Below are positions 36,101 through 42,919 of a stretch of DNA of 45,449 nt, one piece after another (within the stretch, counting starts at the first letter, position 1; every line of letters begins with the position of its first letter). The stretch covers positions 1 to 45,449 of the forward strand of contig CAIKKJ010000023.1 in assembly GCA_903827955.1 (NCBI GenBank), read 5' to 3'. Source of the DNA: an uncultured Verrucomicrobia subdivision 3 bacterium. GTDB lineage: Bacteria; Verrucomicrobiota; Verrucomicrobiia; Limisphaerales; UBA11358. The notes below the pieces were generated by a model. The model made no database searches. It saw nothing but the letters and a program-made list of their open reading frames with translations, and was not told where the DNA came from. A program made the position numbers and the translations under genes.

Positions 36101-37068
36101 GTTGGAATTTGGAAGGGACAATGAACGAGTTGCCGCTCGGCACTTCCGGCAATAGCCGCTTCGGCATCAATCTGAATCCGGGGGCGTCGCCGGTGTATTA
36201 CATCTTCGCAACCACCAACGCCGGCCCATATTTGGCAACGGAAAATCTCGCGTGGCTCACGACCGATGACTATGTCATTTTCAATGTCAATGGGACCAAT
36301 ATGCCCATTAGCACCAACGGGATCTTTGCTTTTGCACAGGCACCGACGATTTCGCAGAACCCAGTGGATCAAACCGTGGTTACTGGTGGCAATGCCAGTT
36401 TCAATGTGGTGGCCAGCGGGTCTGCGCCGTTGTTTTATCAGTGGCGCAAGGGAGGTTTCTCGCTCGCCGGTTCCACGAATTTAACCCTGCAAATTAATGG
36501 CGTCACCGCGCCGGATGCCGGGGCTTACGATGTGGTGGTGTCGAACTTCGTCGGCTCGGTCACGAGTTCGGTGGCGATGCTGATTATCAGCAATCCGCCA
36601 CCCGTCATCACGCAGCAGCCGACTGGCCGCACAGTGCTGGTTGGTCAAAGTGCTGGCTTCACCGTGAGTGCCACGGGAACCGGATTAGGTTATCAATGGT
36701 TATTCAACAGTTCCAACGTCGCGGGAGCAAACCTATCTAATCTTACATTGACGAATGTATCGTTGGCGCAGGCGGGGAATTATTCCGTTCGCGTCACCAA
36801 CACCTCGGGCGCAGTGACCAGCAGCAATGCGTTGTTGCAAGTTTCGTTACCGCCGCAACTGTCGGTGAGCAGCGGCTCGCCTGGGACGATTCAATTCAGC
36901 GGCAATTCCATCACGGGCCTGACCTATGTTGTGCAACAAAATACCAATCTGGGATCAGCCAACTGGGTTCCAGTATTCACCAACAACACGGGTGGCTCCG
37001 GCACCTACAACTTCAGCACGAACTCAACCGGCGCGACGAGCGTGTTCTATCGTCTGATGTTTCCCTGA
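30193..37068 (+). CDS. Large secreted esterase with Ig-like, DNRLRE and lamin-tail domains
   Basis: The start is the ATG at 30193 (MHSSRNQAIALFCVALAVIW), with signal cleavage after ATALA; an open frame from 30163 only adds ten residues. About residues 25-335 are an alpha/beta-hydrolase esterase: oxyanion motif VVVHGGGG, nucleophile Ser in TGGSFGGYCSG, Asp in IAHGTADTTV, His in QNAAHTFYY. Several Ig-like domains follow (YQWSGPSG...VTSSNA pattern), then a DNRLRE-type domain (about 770-955), more Ig, and a lamin-tail domain (about 1226-1415, VVISEVYAGGGKTG). After a unique region come a second DNRLRE (about 1743-1922), a module shared with the next gene (about 1933-2047), two Ig domains and the shared C-terminal module ending FYRLMFP. 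It is probably extracellular, perhaps removing acyl groups from plant or algal polysaccharide. The substrate is unknown. Confidence 0.88.
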   Translation: MHSSRNQAIALFCVALAVIWTSATALAQSYVAGSPPNDATAAKYFPYHFTTVSNIKYGSGSSQVGDIWLPNYSGQPTPANSTSRPAVVVVHGGGGTSGSRNSTRELQISGFCASHGYVAFNIDYPIGAVYPQNIQSWRLAVRFLRANAATYGIDPNHIGITGGSFGGYCSGFLSGITNGQHTIEADSNSKYNNASLDLDSAGDLAAYSGDIQCGIDLYGPMDQVTSGNAGGQYSSPTTATLFNSSPVNYVHATSAPLMIAHGTADTTVSISQSKTMTNRLGQLHVPYQFCVVQNAAHTFYYYQSSGGSWPPGNSALDLRATAFDWFDKYLLAAANPPVISVQPTPQSGCSGYAASFSVTVTGTSPLHYQWSGPSGVIANATNATYTIASLSGVNVGNYFVTITNSFGSVTSSSVALVVNTATPPGITVQPANTSVLAGNATNLIVVATGDALQYQWSGPNGVIANATNATYTITNAANSDAGSYSVVVYNSCNAVTSSNAILTVNGPPSITGQPLSVITCTGTSASLFAAANGTAPLSYQWYGVINGIISGATSNSLTLNNLSVADSDNYYLVVTNAFGSANSSNALLTVSANSNVTITSDATNTEVAAGGTAIFSVSVSGGGPYTYVWLKNDYDTISNNPSATTATLVLTNVTAADSAYYHCFINNDCFTASSTNATLVVDVAPTITQQPLSSTNNVNATVTLSVTADGTLPISYQWRTNGVNLANATNSTLVFNSIQTFNAGAYDVIVANNFGSVTSAVANVSVNISTTGSIASSSAASVQSAANAALDIDEQTAGYVKVKFSTVTGTGTGMAKGYYGFDLTGQNPNTNSPATLNVPCLSASGATHIQVWGLLQAYPGMANNITWNTAQANDTTTNGMLTSGGFTAATIGTNTPCAGGAVTNVITLPAGWGQFIVSNKLVLVLTPANPTGDSANGFRPNITNLPVLAFNLAGQITTPTISTQPSSLAVCSNTPVNFTVVAGGAQPLSYQWQYGGVNINPGANPSAATATLSLTSPSPANNGNYQVIITNSYGAVTSSIASLTVSADPPVNVITPPANTSGVLGGSASFTVAANGGTLTYQWYQGATPISGGTNATLNLSNLTTNSAGSYTVLINNSCGNASQSATLTINTPPVITQQPANQSVFVGGSASFSVTATGTTPLVYQWRSNSVPINGANNITYTLTGATTNQSGYAFDVIITNNFGSVTSSPAATLTVSPITSSGTVVISEVYAGGGKTGAPYKYDYVVLKNISANPVSINGWSLQHDKVGVWQTPFALPNATLPAGGYYLIQCYNDGSAGTNGSNLPAPDATATQSSVWNMSYASADAVALVNNTTTLTSCSSSSVVDLVGAGTATGNCYLGSGVTPAGASATLAMTRAGGGCQNIGDNSIDFATAAPSPKNSATTPVSCAIPNQPPTITTQPLSHVTSGPTTSFSVAVAGTAPFAYQWFAGVSPISGATNISYVLNNVTSNNSGNTFYVVVTNIYGAATSSVAVLTFNPYYNELLSLEAVKSHYYLQTNTTAVDLPVASGGTYSWAAEAQGILPAQITGTTVSYAGTNLPNPFVQSAMDDTGLAQDELLYGTKNALDAAFNNGNYHYVTTFDSGNTYVNDLPLGTNGDAYPNVPTLTAPVGDWSAGKLTVHAVTGGYALSWVPLTAPQDQINIAINDAAGNAITELDGLPGNITNYVLPGSILDPNKDYQLELTFTHMNYRGTNAVGTILYGLFEANNDFTVHTDPTGVAGGVQATNYATIRNGTNSLNDINEQAFGYLMAKYSTNGSSAKAYLQFNLAGANYDATQPATLRLYPGTGGGSQRIQIWALNQAFTAPTNLNNLNWNQAPANDTNGNSMLTSGAATASLLTDVQLANTTNEIIIPAPWGQFVFNNQVTLVIGTSIAIAGDVNSSAGFRVAATNGVPLPTLRFSSGPNYTQFQQAYDAGLGLFGGENVIFTNTSGLTFYAWSSADPTLPVSSWNLEGTMNELPLGTSGNSRFGINLNPGASPVYYIFATTNAGPYLATENLAWLTTDDYVIFNVNGTNMPISTNGIFAFAQAPTISQNPVDQTVVTGGNASFNVVASGSAPLFYQWRKGGFSLAGSTNLTLQINGVTAPDAGAYDVVVSNFVGSVTSSVAMLIISNPPPVITQQPTGRTVLVGQSAGFTVSATGTGLGYQWLFNSSNVAGANLSNLTLTNVSLAQAGNYSVRVTNTSGAVTSSNALLQVSLPPQLSVSSGSPGTIQFSGNSITGLTYVVQQNTNLGSANWVPVFTNNTGGSGTYNFSTNSTGATSVFYRLMFP
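35989..36333. repeat. Copy 1 of a 345-bp inverted pair encoding the shared YDAGLG module
   Basis: This stretch encodes AYDAGLGLFGGENVIFTN through STNGIFAF. It has an inverted partner of exactly the same length at 37547-37891. By eye the proteins share about 80% of their residues, and the DNA is clearly alike at both ends of the unit (for example GCGTGGTCATCCGCCGATCC in each). I know no named domain for it. Confidence 0.8.
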
Positions 37069-37078
37069 ACTTTCAGGG
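37063..37078. terminator. Small hairpin holding both stop codons of two convergent genes
   Basis: CCCTGA (37063-37068) pairs with TCAGGG (37073-37078) around a 4-nt loop. The TGA in the left arm is the stop of the esterase gene. The TCA in the right arm is the stop, on the other strand, of the autotransporter-strand gene. The stem is short and has no T-run, so a role in ending transcription is only possible. Confidence 0.4.
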
Positions 37079-39835
37079 GAACCTCAGACGGAAAAAACGA
37101 TTGGTGTCAGAATAAGAATTGGTTTGGAAAATCAGGTTTCCGCTGACACCAGTGTTATTTGTCCATACCGGAATCCAAGCTAGCATCGTGAGATCGGCTG
37201 TGCTTTCTACGACATAGGTTAGCCCGGTCAGTGAATTGCCCGTGATTTGCAAGCCGGAGGTGCTTGAAAAAATGGCAATCGCAGGCGGCAGGCTGACGCT
37301 TAGGGCGGCCACACTGCTAGTCGCTGATCCTAAATAATTGGTCACGACCACGAAGTATGTGGCCGCTTGCGAAGCGTTCACGTTCGTCAGAACCAATGCT
37401 GAGGCGCTCTCACTCGGGATGATTGAATTATTGAAAAACCATTGGTAGCTCAAGGTCGATCCGGATGCCGTCACAGAAAAATTGGCGTTTTGGCCGGCGA
37501 GCACTGATGTCGTTACTGGCTGTTGAGTGATGACTGGTGGAGTCGGGAACTGAAAAATGCCGTTGGTGGTGATGGGCGCGTTGGTGGTGGTCACATTGAA
37601 AATCACAAAGTCATCGGTGGTGAGCCAGGCGAGCGGCTCGGTGGGGTTGTAAGGGCCGGTGTTCGTGGTCCCAAAAATATAATAGGTTGGAGATACGCCG
37701 GGATTGAGATTGATGCCGTAACGACTGAAACCAGACGTGCCGAGCGGAAGCTCATTCATCCGGCCTTCCAAATTCCAAGTCGTGACCGGGATGGTGGGAT
37801 CGGCGGATGACCACGCATAAATGGGCGTGCCACTGGTATTAGTGAAAATCACGTTTTCGCCGCCGAACAAACCTAGGCCGGCATCATACGCGATGAAGAA
37901 TTGCTGCACGTTCAAATACAGTTTGCCACCGGTAATTTCCAATTTTGACGTGAGTCCGGGCGCAAGCCCCGCACCACTGATGACGACTGCGTTGGTAGCG
38001 TTGCCGGAAACGGAGCCACCAGCACTCGTGTCGGCGAGCAAGTAAAGTCCGTGGGGCAACGGCGAACCCAAAACTGTGATGGTGGCGGAGCCGCCGCCGA
38101 GCGTGAAATTTCCACCGGAAATATTCAGCGCGGGATTGCCGTTGGCGTATTCAAGAAATAGCGGGCTGGCGTTCCCCATTTTCAAACCGCCAATCGCACT
38201 GCAGTTGATATTTGCGGCAACTCCATTTTGGCTGGTGACGCGCAGGGTTTGTGAATTGGGTGTCGTCCAAGTGGTGTTCAACGCCGAGACATCGAACGTC
38301 ATCCCGCCCGGGATCACGAGGTTTGTCGCGTTGTTGAAAGAGCCGTTGCCGCTCAATGCGAGCGTGCCGGCGGCGATGATGACGGAGCCGCTGAAGGTGT
38401 TTGAGGCGCTTAAGACGAGTTTGCCCGGACCCTGTTTGACGATGCCGAGCGACGTTCCGGCGGCGTTCGTGATCACGCCCGCGAACGTCGTCGTCGCGGT
38501 GTTGCTGATGGTGAACTGCGTGAAGTTAGTGTGGATGAGGATGCGCCCGGCGAGCGTGAGATTTTGCGAACCTTTGATCTGAATGTTGGTGCAACCGAGG
38601 GCGGTCGAGGCGGAGCTGCTGTTCACGTCCACGAGAATGTCATTGGTCAAAATGCGCGCGGCGTCCACGGCGTAAAGTCCGATGGGATTGGCGTCCGTGC
38701 CGACAAGAATGTTGCCCGTGCCGAGACAATTATTTGCGCCGAGGCCAAAAAATCCAGCGCGCAGTTCCGTGCCGCCGGTGTAGGAATTGGCGTTGCTGAA
38801 AATCACATTGCCGCCGGGATTCACATCAATGTTTTTGTAAACCACGCCACCACCTTTGATGAGGCCGGTGAAAACGACGTCCGAGCCGCCCGCTGGATTA
38901 TTGGTGCAGAACAGTTCCAGGAACGCTTTGTCCGTCGTGCCGTTCGCGCCGAGCGTGAGGTTGCCCGCGTAATTGTAGCCGCCCGCGTAGAGCCGAAAAT
39001 GATTCGTGCCGACCGTGCCGGTGTTGGTAAGCATGAGGGTCGTGCCAGCGTTGCCGGTGAACGGCGATTCAAAATGCACCGTGCGCGTGGAGGTGGTCGT
39101 GGTGCGGATGATGGAGTTTGCCGTGACGTTGACCGGTGAGAGATAAGCGTTGTTGCGCCGCGGGGTGATGCTTTGCGCGGCGCGTTCGAACGTGCCGCCG
39201 GCGAGCACGAGCGTGGAATTATTCAGGTAAGCGCCATCGGTAAGTTGCAACACACCGGCGTTCAATGTTGTGTTGCCGGAATACTGATTGGACGCGGTGA
39301 GCGTCAAAAATCCCCCGCCAGTCTTGGTGAAGCCGTTGCCGGCGATGACCATGTAACTGACAATCTGCGAGGTTGCGTCAACGATGGCGTTGGGAAGCGT
39401 GTTGCTCAACACGAGCGGAAACGCCGGTGAAACTCCGAAGCCGTTCGAGATCACCAACGTGGTTGTGCCCAAACCGGCATTGCGCAAAATCGTGTTGGGA
39501 ATGCCGTTCACCATCGCGCCGTTCAGTTGCAAAATGCCACTGGCGGAACCGGTGTTGCCAAAAACCAGATTAGCGCTGCTGCGCGAACTCGTCACTTCGA
39601 TGGCTCCTGCCGACACCACGCCGCCGGCAGCAGTCAGGTTGATTCCCACGCCGACAGCACCAGTTGGTGTTGAGCTAAATTGCAGGTATTCCGTGCCGTT
39701 AGTTGGCGCGAGATTGGAATTCCAGTTGAGCGGATCCAGCCAGCCGGTAGCAGCGCTGGCATTGGTCCAAACTACCTGACCATGGAGGTTCGTCGCCAAC
39801 GCAACAAAAAGCAGGGGCATGAGAAAGCGGTTCAT
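37073..39835 (-). CDS. Secreted autotransporter-associated beta-strand repeat (PATR) protein with Ig domain
   Basis: The start is the ATG at 39835, supported by AAGGA five bases upstream (39841-39845); in-frame starts at 39871 or 39931 would add up to 32 residues before the signal peptide. The signal is MNRFLMPLLFVALATNLHG. About residues 20-640 form a repetitive beta-helix-like passenger: WTNASAATGWLDPLNWNSN, then PATR units such as FTKTGGGFLTLTASNQYSG and GIVKQGPGKLVLSASNTFSG. There follow the module shared with the esterase gene (about 648-762), one Ig-like domain and the C-terminal module ending FFRLRFP. No beta-barrel autotransporter domain is present, so secretion must use another route. 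It is probably an adhesin or extracellular matrix protein. The frame lies 4 bp from the end of the convergent esterase gene. Confidence 0.85.
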   Translation of the reverse strand: MNRFLMPLLFVALATNLHGQVVWTNASAATGWLDPLNWNSNLAPTNGTEYLQFSSTPTGAVGVGINLTAAGGVVSAGAIEVTSSRSSANLVFGNTGSASGILQLNGAMVNGIPNTILRNAGLGTTTLVISNGFGVSPAFPLVLSNTLPNAIVDATSQIVSYMVIAGNGFTKTGGGFLTLTASNQYSGNTTLNAGVLQLTDGAYLNNSTLVLAGGTFERAAQSITPRRNNAYLSPVNVTANSIIRTTTTSTRTVHFESPFTGNAGTTLMLTNTGTVGTNHFRLYAGGYNYAGNLTLGANGTTDKAFLELFCTNNPAGGSDVVFTGLIKGGGVVYKNIDVNPGGNVIFSNANSYTGGTELRAGFFGLGANNCLGTGNILVGTDANPIGLYAVDAARILTNDILVDVNSSSASTALGCTNIQIKGSQNLTLAGRILIHTNFTQFTISNTATTTFAGVITNAAGTSLGIVKQGPGKLVLSASNTFSGSVIIAAGTLALSGNGSFNNATNLVIPGGMTFDVSALNTTWTTPNSQTLRVTSQNGVAANINCSAIGGLKMGNASPLFLEYANGNPALNISGGNFTLGGGSATITVLGSPLPHGLYLLADTSAGGSVSGNATNAVVISGAGLAPGLTSKLEITGGKLYLNVQQFFIAYDAGLGLFGGENVIFTNTSGTPIYAWSSADPTIPVTTWNLEGRMNELPLGTSGFSRYGINLNPGVSPTYYIFGTTNTGPYNPTEPLAWLTTDDFVIFNVTTTNAPITTNGIFQFPTPPVITQQPVTTSVLAGQNANFSVTASGSTLSYQWFFNNSIIPSESASALVLTNVNASQAATYFVVVTNYLGSATSSVAALSVSLPPAIAIFSSTSGLQITGNSLTGLTYVVESTADLTMLAWIPVWTNNTGVSGNLIFQTNSYSDTNRFFRLRFP
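37547..37891. repeat. Copy 2 of the 345-bp inverted pair encoding the shared YDAGLG module
   Basis: Minus-strand counterpart of 35989-36333. It encodes AYDAGLGLFGGENVIFTN through TTNGIFQF. The two copies face each other about 1.2 kb apart around the shared gene ends, so they could form an inverted duplication or undergo gene conversion. Confidence 0.8.
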
Positions 39836-39888
39836 CAGATTCCTTATGACCTTACAGATGCCATTACTCATTTGATTTGAAAAGTTAT

Positions 39889-39900
39889 ATTTCCGGAAAT
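39889..39900. promoter_or_regulatory. Perfect 12-bp palindrome in a divergent promoter region
   Basis: ATTTCCGGAAAT lies 54 bp upstream of the PATR gene start and about 100 bp upstream of the sigma factor start, in the only non-coding gap between them. Its symmetry and place suit an operator for a dimeric regulator of either gene. Chance cannot be excluded from a single site. Confidence 0.3.
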
Positions 39901-39998
39901 GTCTGCCAGCGTCAAAAGGTAGGTTAAGCATCCTAAAATTGCTGTGTTTAGCGGGGCTGGCAAAGGCTGGAAATATCGCGTAGTTTGTATGCCAGCCA

Positions 39999-40556
39999 AT
40001 GAATGACTTAACCTTGGTTTTACAGGCGGTCGGTCGCGGCGAGCGGCAGGCTTCCGAAGAATTGCTGCCGCTCGTTTATGAAGAACTGCGCAAACTCGCG
40101 GCGGCGCGGATGGCGCGCGAATCGGCCGGGCACACTTTGCAACCGACGGCGCTGGTGCACGAGGCGTGGATGCGGCTGGTGCAGGACGGTTCGCGGACGT
40201 GGGAAAATCGCGCGCATTTTTTTGGCGCGGCGGCGGAAGCGATGCGGCGCATTCTCATCGAAAAAGCGCGGCGGCGGGCGCGGCTCAAGCACGGCGGAGG
40301 ACAGGAGCGCATTGAACTCGGAAATCTGGACGTGGCCGCCGCGATGCCCGATGAAAAAATTTTACTGATGGACGAGGCGCTCGAAAAGCTGAAGGTGGAA
40401 GATCCCGAAGCCGCGAAAGTGGTCGTCTTAAAATTTTTTGGGGGACTGACGAACGATGAGATTGTGCCGATTCTCGGCAGCAGTGACCGCACGGTCCGCC
40501 GACAGTGGAACTTTGCCAAGGCCTGGCTTTATGACTGCATCACAAAACAGCAGTAA
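39999..40556 (+). CDS. ECF-type RNA polymerase sigma factor
   Basis: The 185-residue protein has region 2 (LVLQAVGRGERQASEELLPL, HEAWMRLVQ, AHFFGAAAEAMRRILIEKAR) and region 4 (VVVLKFFGGLTNDEIVPILG, SSDRTVRRQWNFAKAWL helix-turn-helix). The AAxxMRRILIxxARRR stretch is typical of the ECF-like group common in Planctomycetota and Verrucomicrobiota (TIGR02999-type, from memory). This group is usually paired with a Ser/Thr kinase in place of an anti-sigma factor. The kinase gene follows 64 bp downstream on the same strand, which suggests an operon and phosphorylation-based control. Its target promoters are unknown; neighbouring surface-protein genes are candidates. Confidence 0.9.
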   Translation: MNDLTLVLQAVGRGERQASEELLPLVYEELRKLAAARMARESAGHTLQPTALVHEAWMRLVQDGSRTWENRAHFFGAAAEAMRRILIEKARRRARLKHGGGQERIELGNLDVAAAMPDEKILLMDEALEKLKVEDPEAAKVVVLKFFGGLTNDEIVPILGSSDRTVRRQWNFAKAWLYDCITKQQ

Positions 40557-40620
40557 TATTTATGCACCGGTTCTGGCCGAATCGCCCCAACTCCGGCGCA
40601 TTGCCATTTGAAAGCTTTGC

Positions 40621-42798
40621 ATGACAGCCGCGTTGCGAAACATTTTTGATACCGCGTTGGAAATCGCCGACGACGCCGAGCGGAAAGCGATGCTTGATCG
40701 TGCCTGTGCGGGGCAGTTGGAATGGCGCGCGCGCATCGAACAACTGCTTGCCGCCCACAAGCAAGCCGATGACTTTTTCTCCGGTTGCGTGACGGCGGTC
40801 GCCGGTTCGGTAAAGGAATTGACTCCGTCCAGCGATGTCGGCAACGAAGACCTGATCGGTTCAAGAATCGGGCCATACAAACTGCTTCAAAAAATTGGTG
40901 AGGGTGGCTGTGGTGCGGTTTTTATGGCGGAGCAGGAATTGCCGGTGCGCCGGCGGGTGGCGTTGAAAATCCTCAAGCTGGGTATGGACACCAAAAATGT
41001 CGTGGCCCGTTTCGAGGCGGAACGACAGGCGCTGGCGTTGATGGATCACCCCAACATCGCGCGCGTGCTTGATGCCGGTGCCACCAAAATCGGGCGACCG
41101 TTTTTTGTGATGGAGCTCGTGAGCGGCGTGCGCGTGACGGAATTTTGTGATGCCAACCGGTTGAACACGCGTCAACGCCTCGAACTGTTCATCCAGGTCT
41201 GTCATGCGATCCAGCACGCACATCAGAAAGGCATCATCCACCGGGACATCAAGCCATCAAACATTTTAGTCACGCAGATTGACGGAGTCGCGGTGTCGAA
41301 GGTGATTGATTTTGGGATTGCGAAAGTGCTCGAAGAAAAACTCACGGATAAAACGTTGTTCACGCTGCATGGCTTGTTCATCGGCACACCGGCTTATATG
41401 AGTCCGGAGCAGGCCCAGTTGAGCAGCATGGATGTGGACACGCGCAGTGACATCTACAGCCTGGGGGTGCTGCTTTACGAACTGCTTACCGGCAAAACAC
41501 CGTTCGACCAGAAACAGTTGCTGGCTTCTGGTCTGGACGAACTACGCCGCACATTGCGCGAACAGGAACCGCCGAAACCTTCCGCAAAAATCAATTCGCT
41601 GACGAAAGACGAACTCACCGCCACTGCCCAGCATCGTCACGTGGAAGCCCCCAAGCTGCACTCGGAATTGCACGGCGACCTTGACTGGGTGGTGATGAAG
41701 GCGCTGGAGAAGGATCGTCGCCGCCGTTACGAAACGGCGAATGCGCTGGCACAAGACGTAGCCAATTATCTGGCGAACGAACCGGTCTCGGCGCGGCCAC
41801 CCAGCCGTGTGTATCTGCTGCAAAAATTTGTGCGGCGGAACAAAGTCGTTGTCGTCGCCTCGGTGTTGACCTTTCTGGCATTGACCGCGAGCACCGTGGT
41901 TTCGAGCTGGCTGCTGGTGCGCGAACGCGAGGCACGGCATCAAGCCGTGACGGCGGAACAAAAACGCGCCACTCTGCAAAAAGAAGCCGTCAAGCTCCAA
42001 CAGACCGCCGAGGACGAGCAGAAATTCATGCGGGCCGAGGAAGCCTTTGAACAAGGCCATCGCGACGAGGCTGACGCCACGCTGGATGAAATCAAATCAT
42101 ATCAGGCGGGGATCGAACACGCTGCCTTGTTCCGCGCATTGGGTGACTGGCACATAGCCAATGGCCGTTCGGCCAAGGCGCTGGAACGCTTCGCACAATT
42201 GTTTCAAATCAACGAGACCGGACAGATGGAAGCGTCGCTCGACGATCAGCGTTACGCGGCGTTGCTCGTGGACCAGAACCGGATGGCCGATTACGATCTT
42301 TTCCGCCGGGCATTGATTGCGCGCGAGACGGGCACCGAAGACGCAGCTTCGGCGCAACGGACAATCCACTTCTGCTTGTTCGCGCCAGCGGAAGAACATT
42401 TTCTGAGCAGCCTCGATGAACTGGCTGGTTTGGTGGAAGATTCGCTCAAGCAGAATGGTGGCAAAATGTCATCCGCGAATGCCGAGAACTCCTGTTTCTC
42501 TCTGGCGTTGCTGGCCTACCGGAAAAATAATTTTGTGAAGGCCTTCGAGTGGTGCACGCGGGCGCAAACCTATCACGACGGCGTTCAGTCGCGTGATTTA
42601 AACGTGCGGTTATTGCTGGCCATGTGCCGTGAACATCTGGGTGAAAAGGATGCCGCGCGCACCGAACTGGATCTCTGCAAAAAAACCATTAGCGGCCGGC
42701 CCGCGAGTTCTGAAAGATTAAAGGGTCGTGCAAATACGTGGTTTTACTCCATGACCACCCGCATTCACCTGCGTGAAGCCGAAACAGTCATTAGATAA
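40621..42798 (+). CDS. Membrane Ser/Thr protein kinase with C-terminal helical (TPR-like) domain
   Basis: A helical leader of about 80 residues precedes the kinase domain (about 84-380). Visible are P-loop GEGGCGAV (93-100), Lys116 in VALKILK, catalytic Asp209 in HRDIKPSN, DFG at 230-232 and GTPAYMSPEQ in the activation segment. It should therefore be active. A membrane segment spans about 409-432 (VVVVASVLTFLALTAST). A coiled coil of about 35 residues follows, and then about 250 residues of helical, TPR-like sequence (RALGDWHIANGRSAKALERF) on the far side of the membrane, suited to sensing or protein binding. It follows the sigma factor gene by 64 bp and is probably its partner. The signal is unknown. 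Confidence 0.9.
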   Translation: MTAALRNIFDTALEIADDAERKAMLDRACAGQLEWRARIEQLLAAHKQADDFFSGCVTAVAGSVKELTPSSDVGNEDLIGSRIGPYKLLQKIGEGGCGAVFMAEQELPVRRRVALKILKLGMDTKNVVARFEAERQALALMDHPNIARVLDAGATKIGRPFFVMELVSGVRVTEFCDANRLNTRQRLELFIQVCHAIQHAHQKGIIHRDIKPSNILVTQIDGVAVSKVIDFGIAKVLEEKLTDKTLFTLHGLFIGTPAYMSPEQAQLSSMDVDTRSDIYSLGVLLYELLTGKTPFDQKQLLASGLDELRRTLREQEPPKPSAKINSLTKDELTATAQHRHVEAPKLHSELHGDLDWVVMKALEKDRRRRYETANALAQDVANYLANEPVSARPPSRVYLLQKFVRRNKVVVVASVLTFLALTASTVVSSWLLVREREARHQAVTAEQKRATLQKEAVKLQQTAEDEQKFMRAEEAFEQGHRDEADATLDEIKSYQAGIEHAALFRALGDWHIANGRSAKALERFAQLFQINETGQMEASLDDQRYAALLVDQNRMADYDLFRRALIARETGTEDAASAQRTIHFCLFAPAEEHFLSSLDELAGLVEDSLKQNGGKMSSANAENSCFSLALLAYRKNNFVKAFEWCTRAQTYHDGVQSRDLNVRLLLAMCREHLGEKDAARTELDLCKKTISGRPASSERLKGRANTWFYSMTTRIHLREAETVIR

Positions 42799-42857
42799 AA
42801 ATTTCATTCAGTTAAACCCAAATTTCTGACTCTTGACCACGTTAAAGCCTTGATTGG

Positions 42858-42877
42858 CCTGCCAAAAAGCCGGCAGG
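42858..42877. terminator. Hairpin between the kinase gene and the convergent Ig gene
   Basis: CCTGCC (42858-42863) pairs with GGCAGG (42872-42877) around an 8-nt loop. A second perfect palindrome, CCTTAA-A-TTAAGG, lies at 42892-42904. Both are in the 121-bp gap between two convergent genes, where terminators are expected. Neither has a strong T-run. Confidence 0.35.
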
Positions 42878-42919
42878 GTTGCTTAATATTTCCTTAAATT
42901 AAGGTAAACAAGTTTTGGC

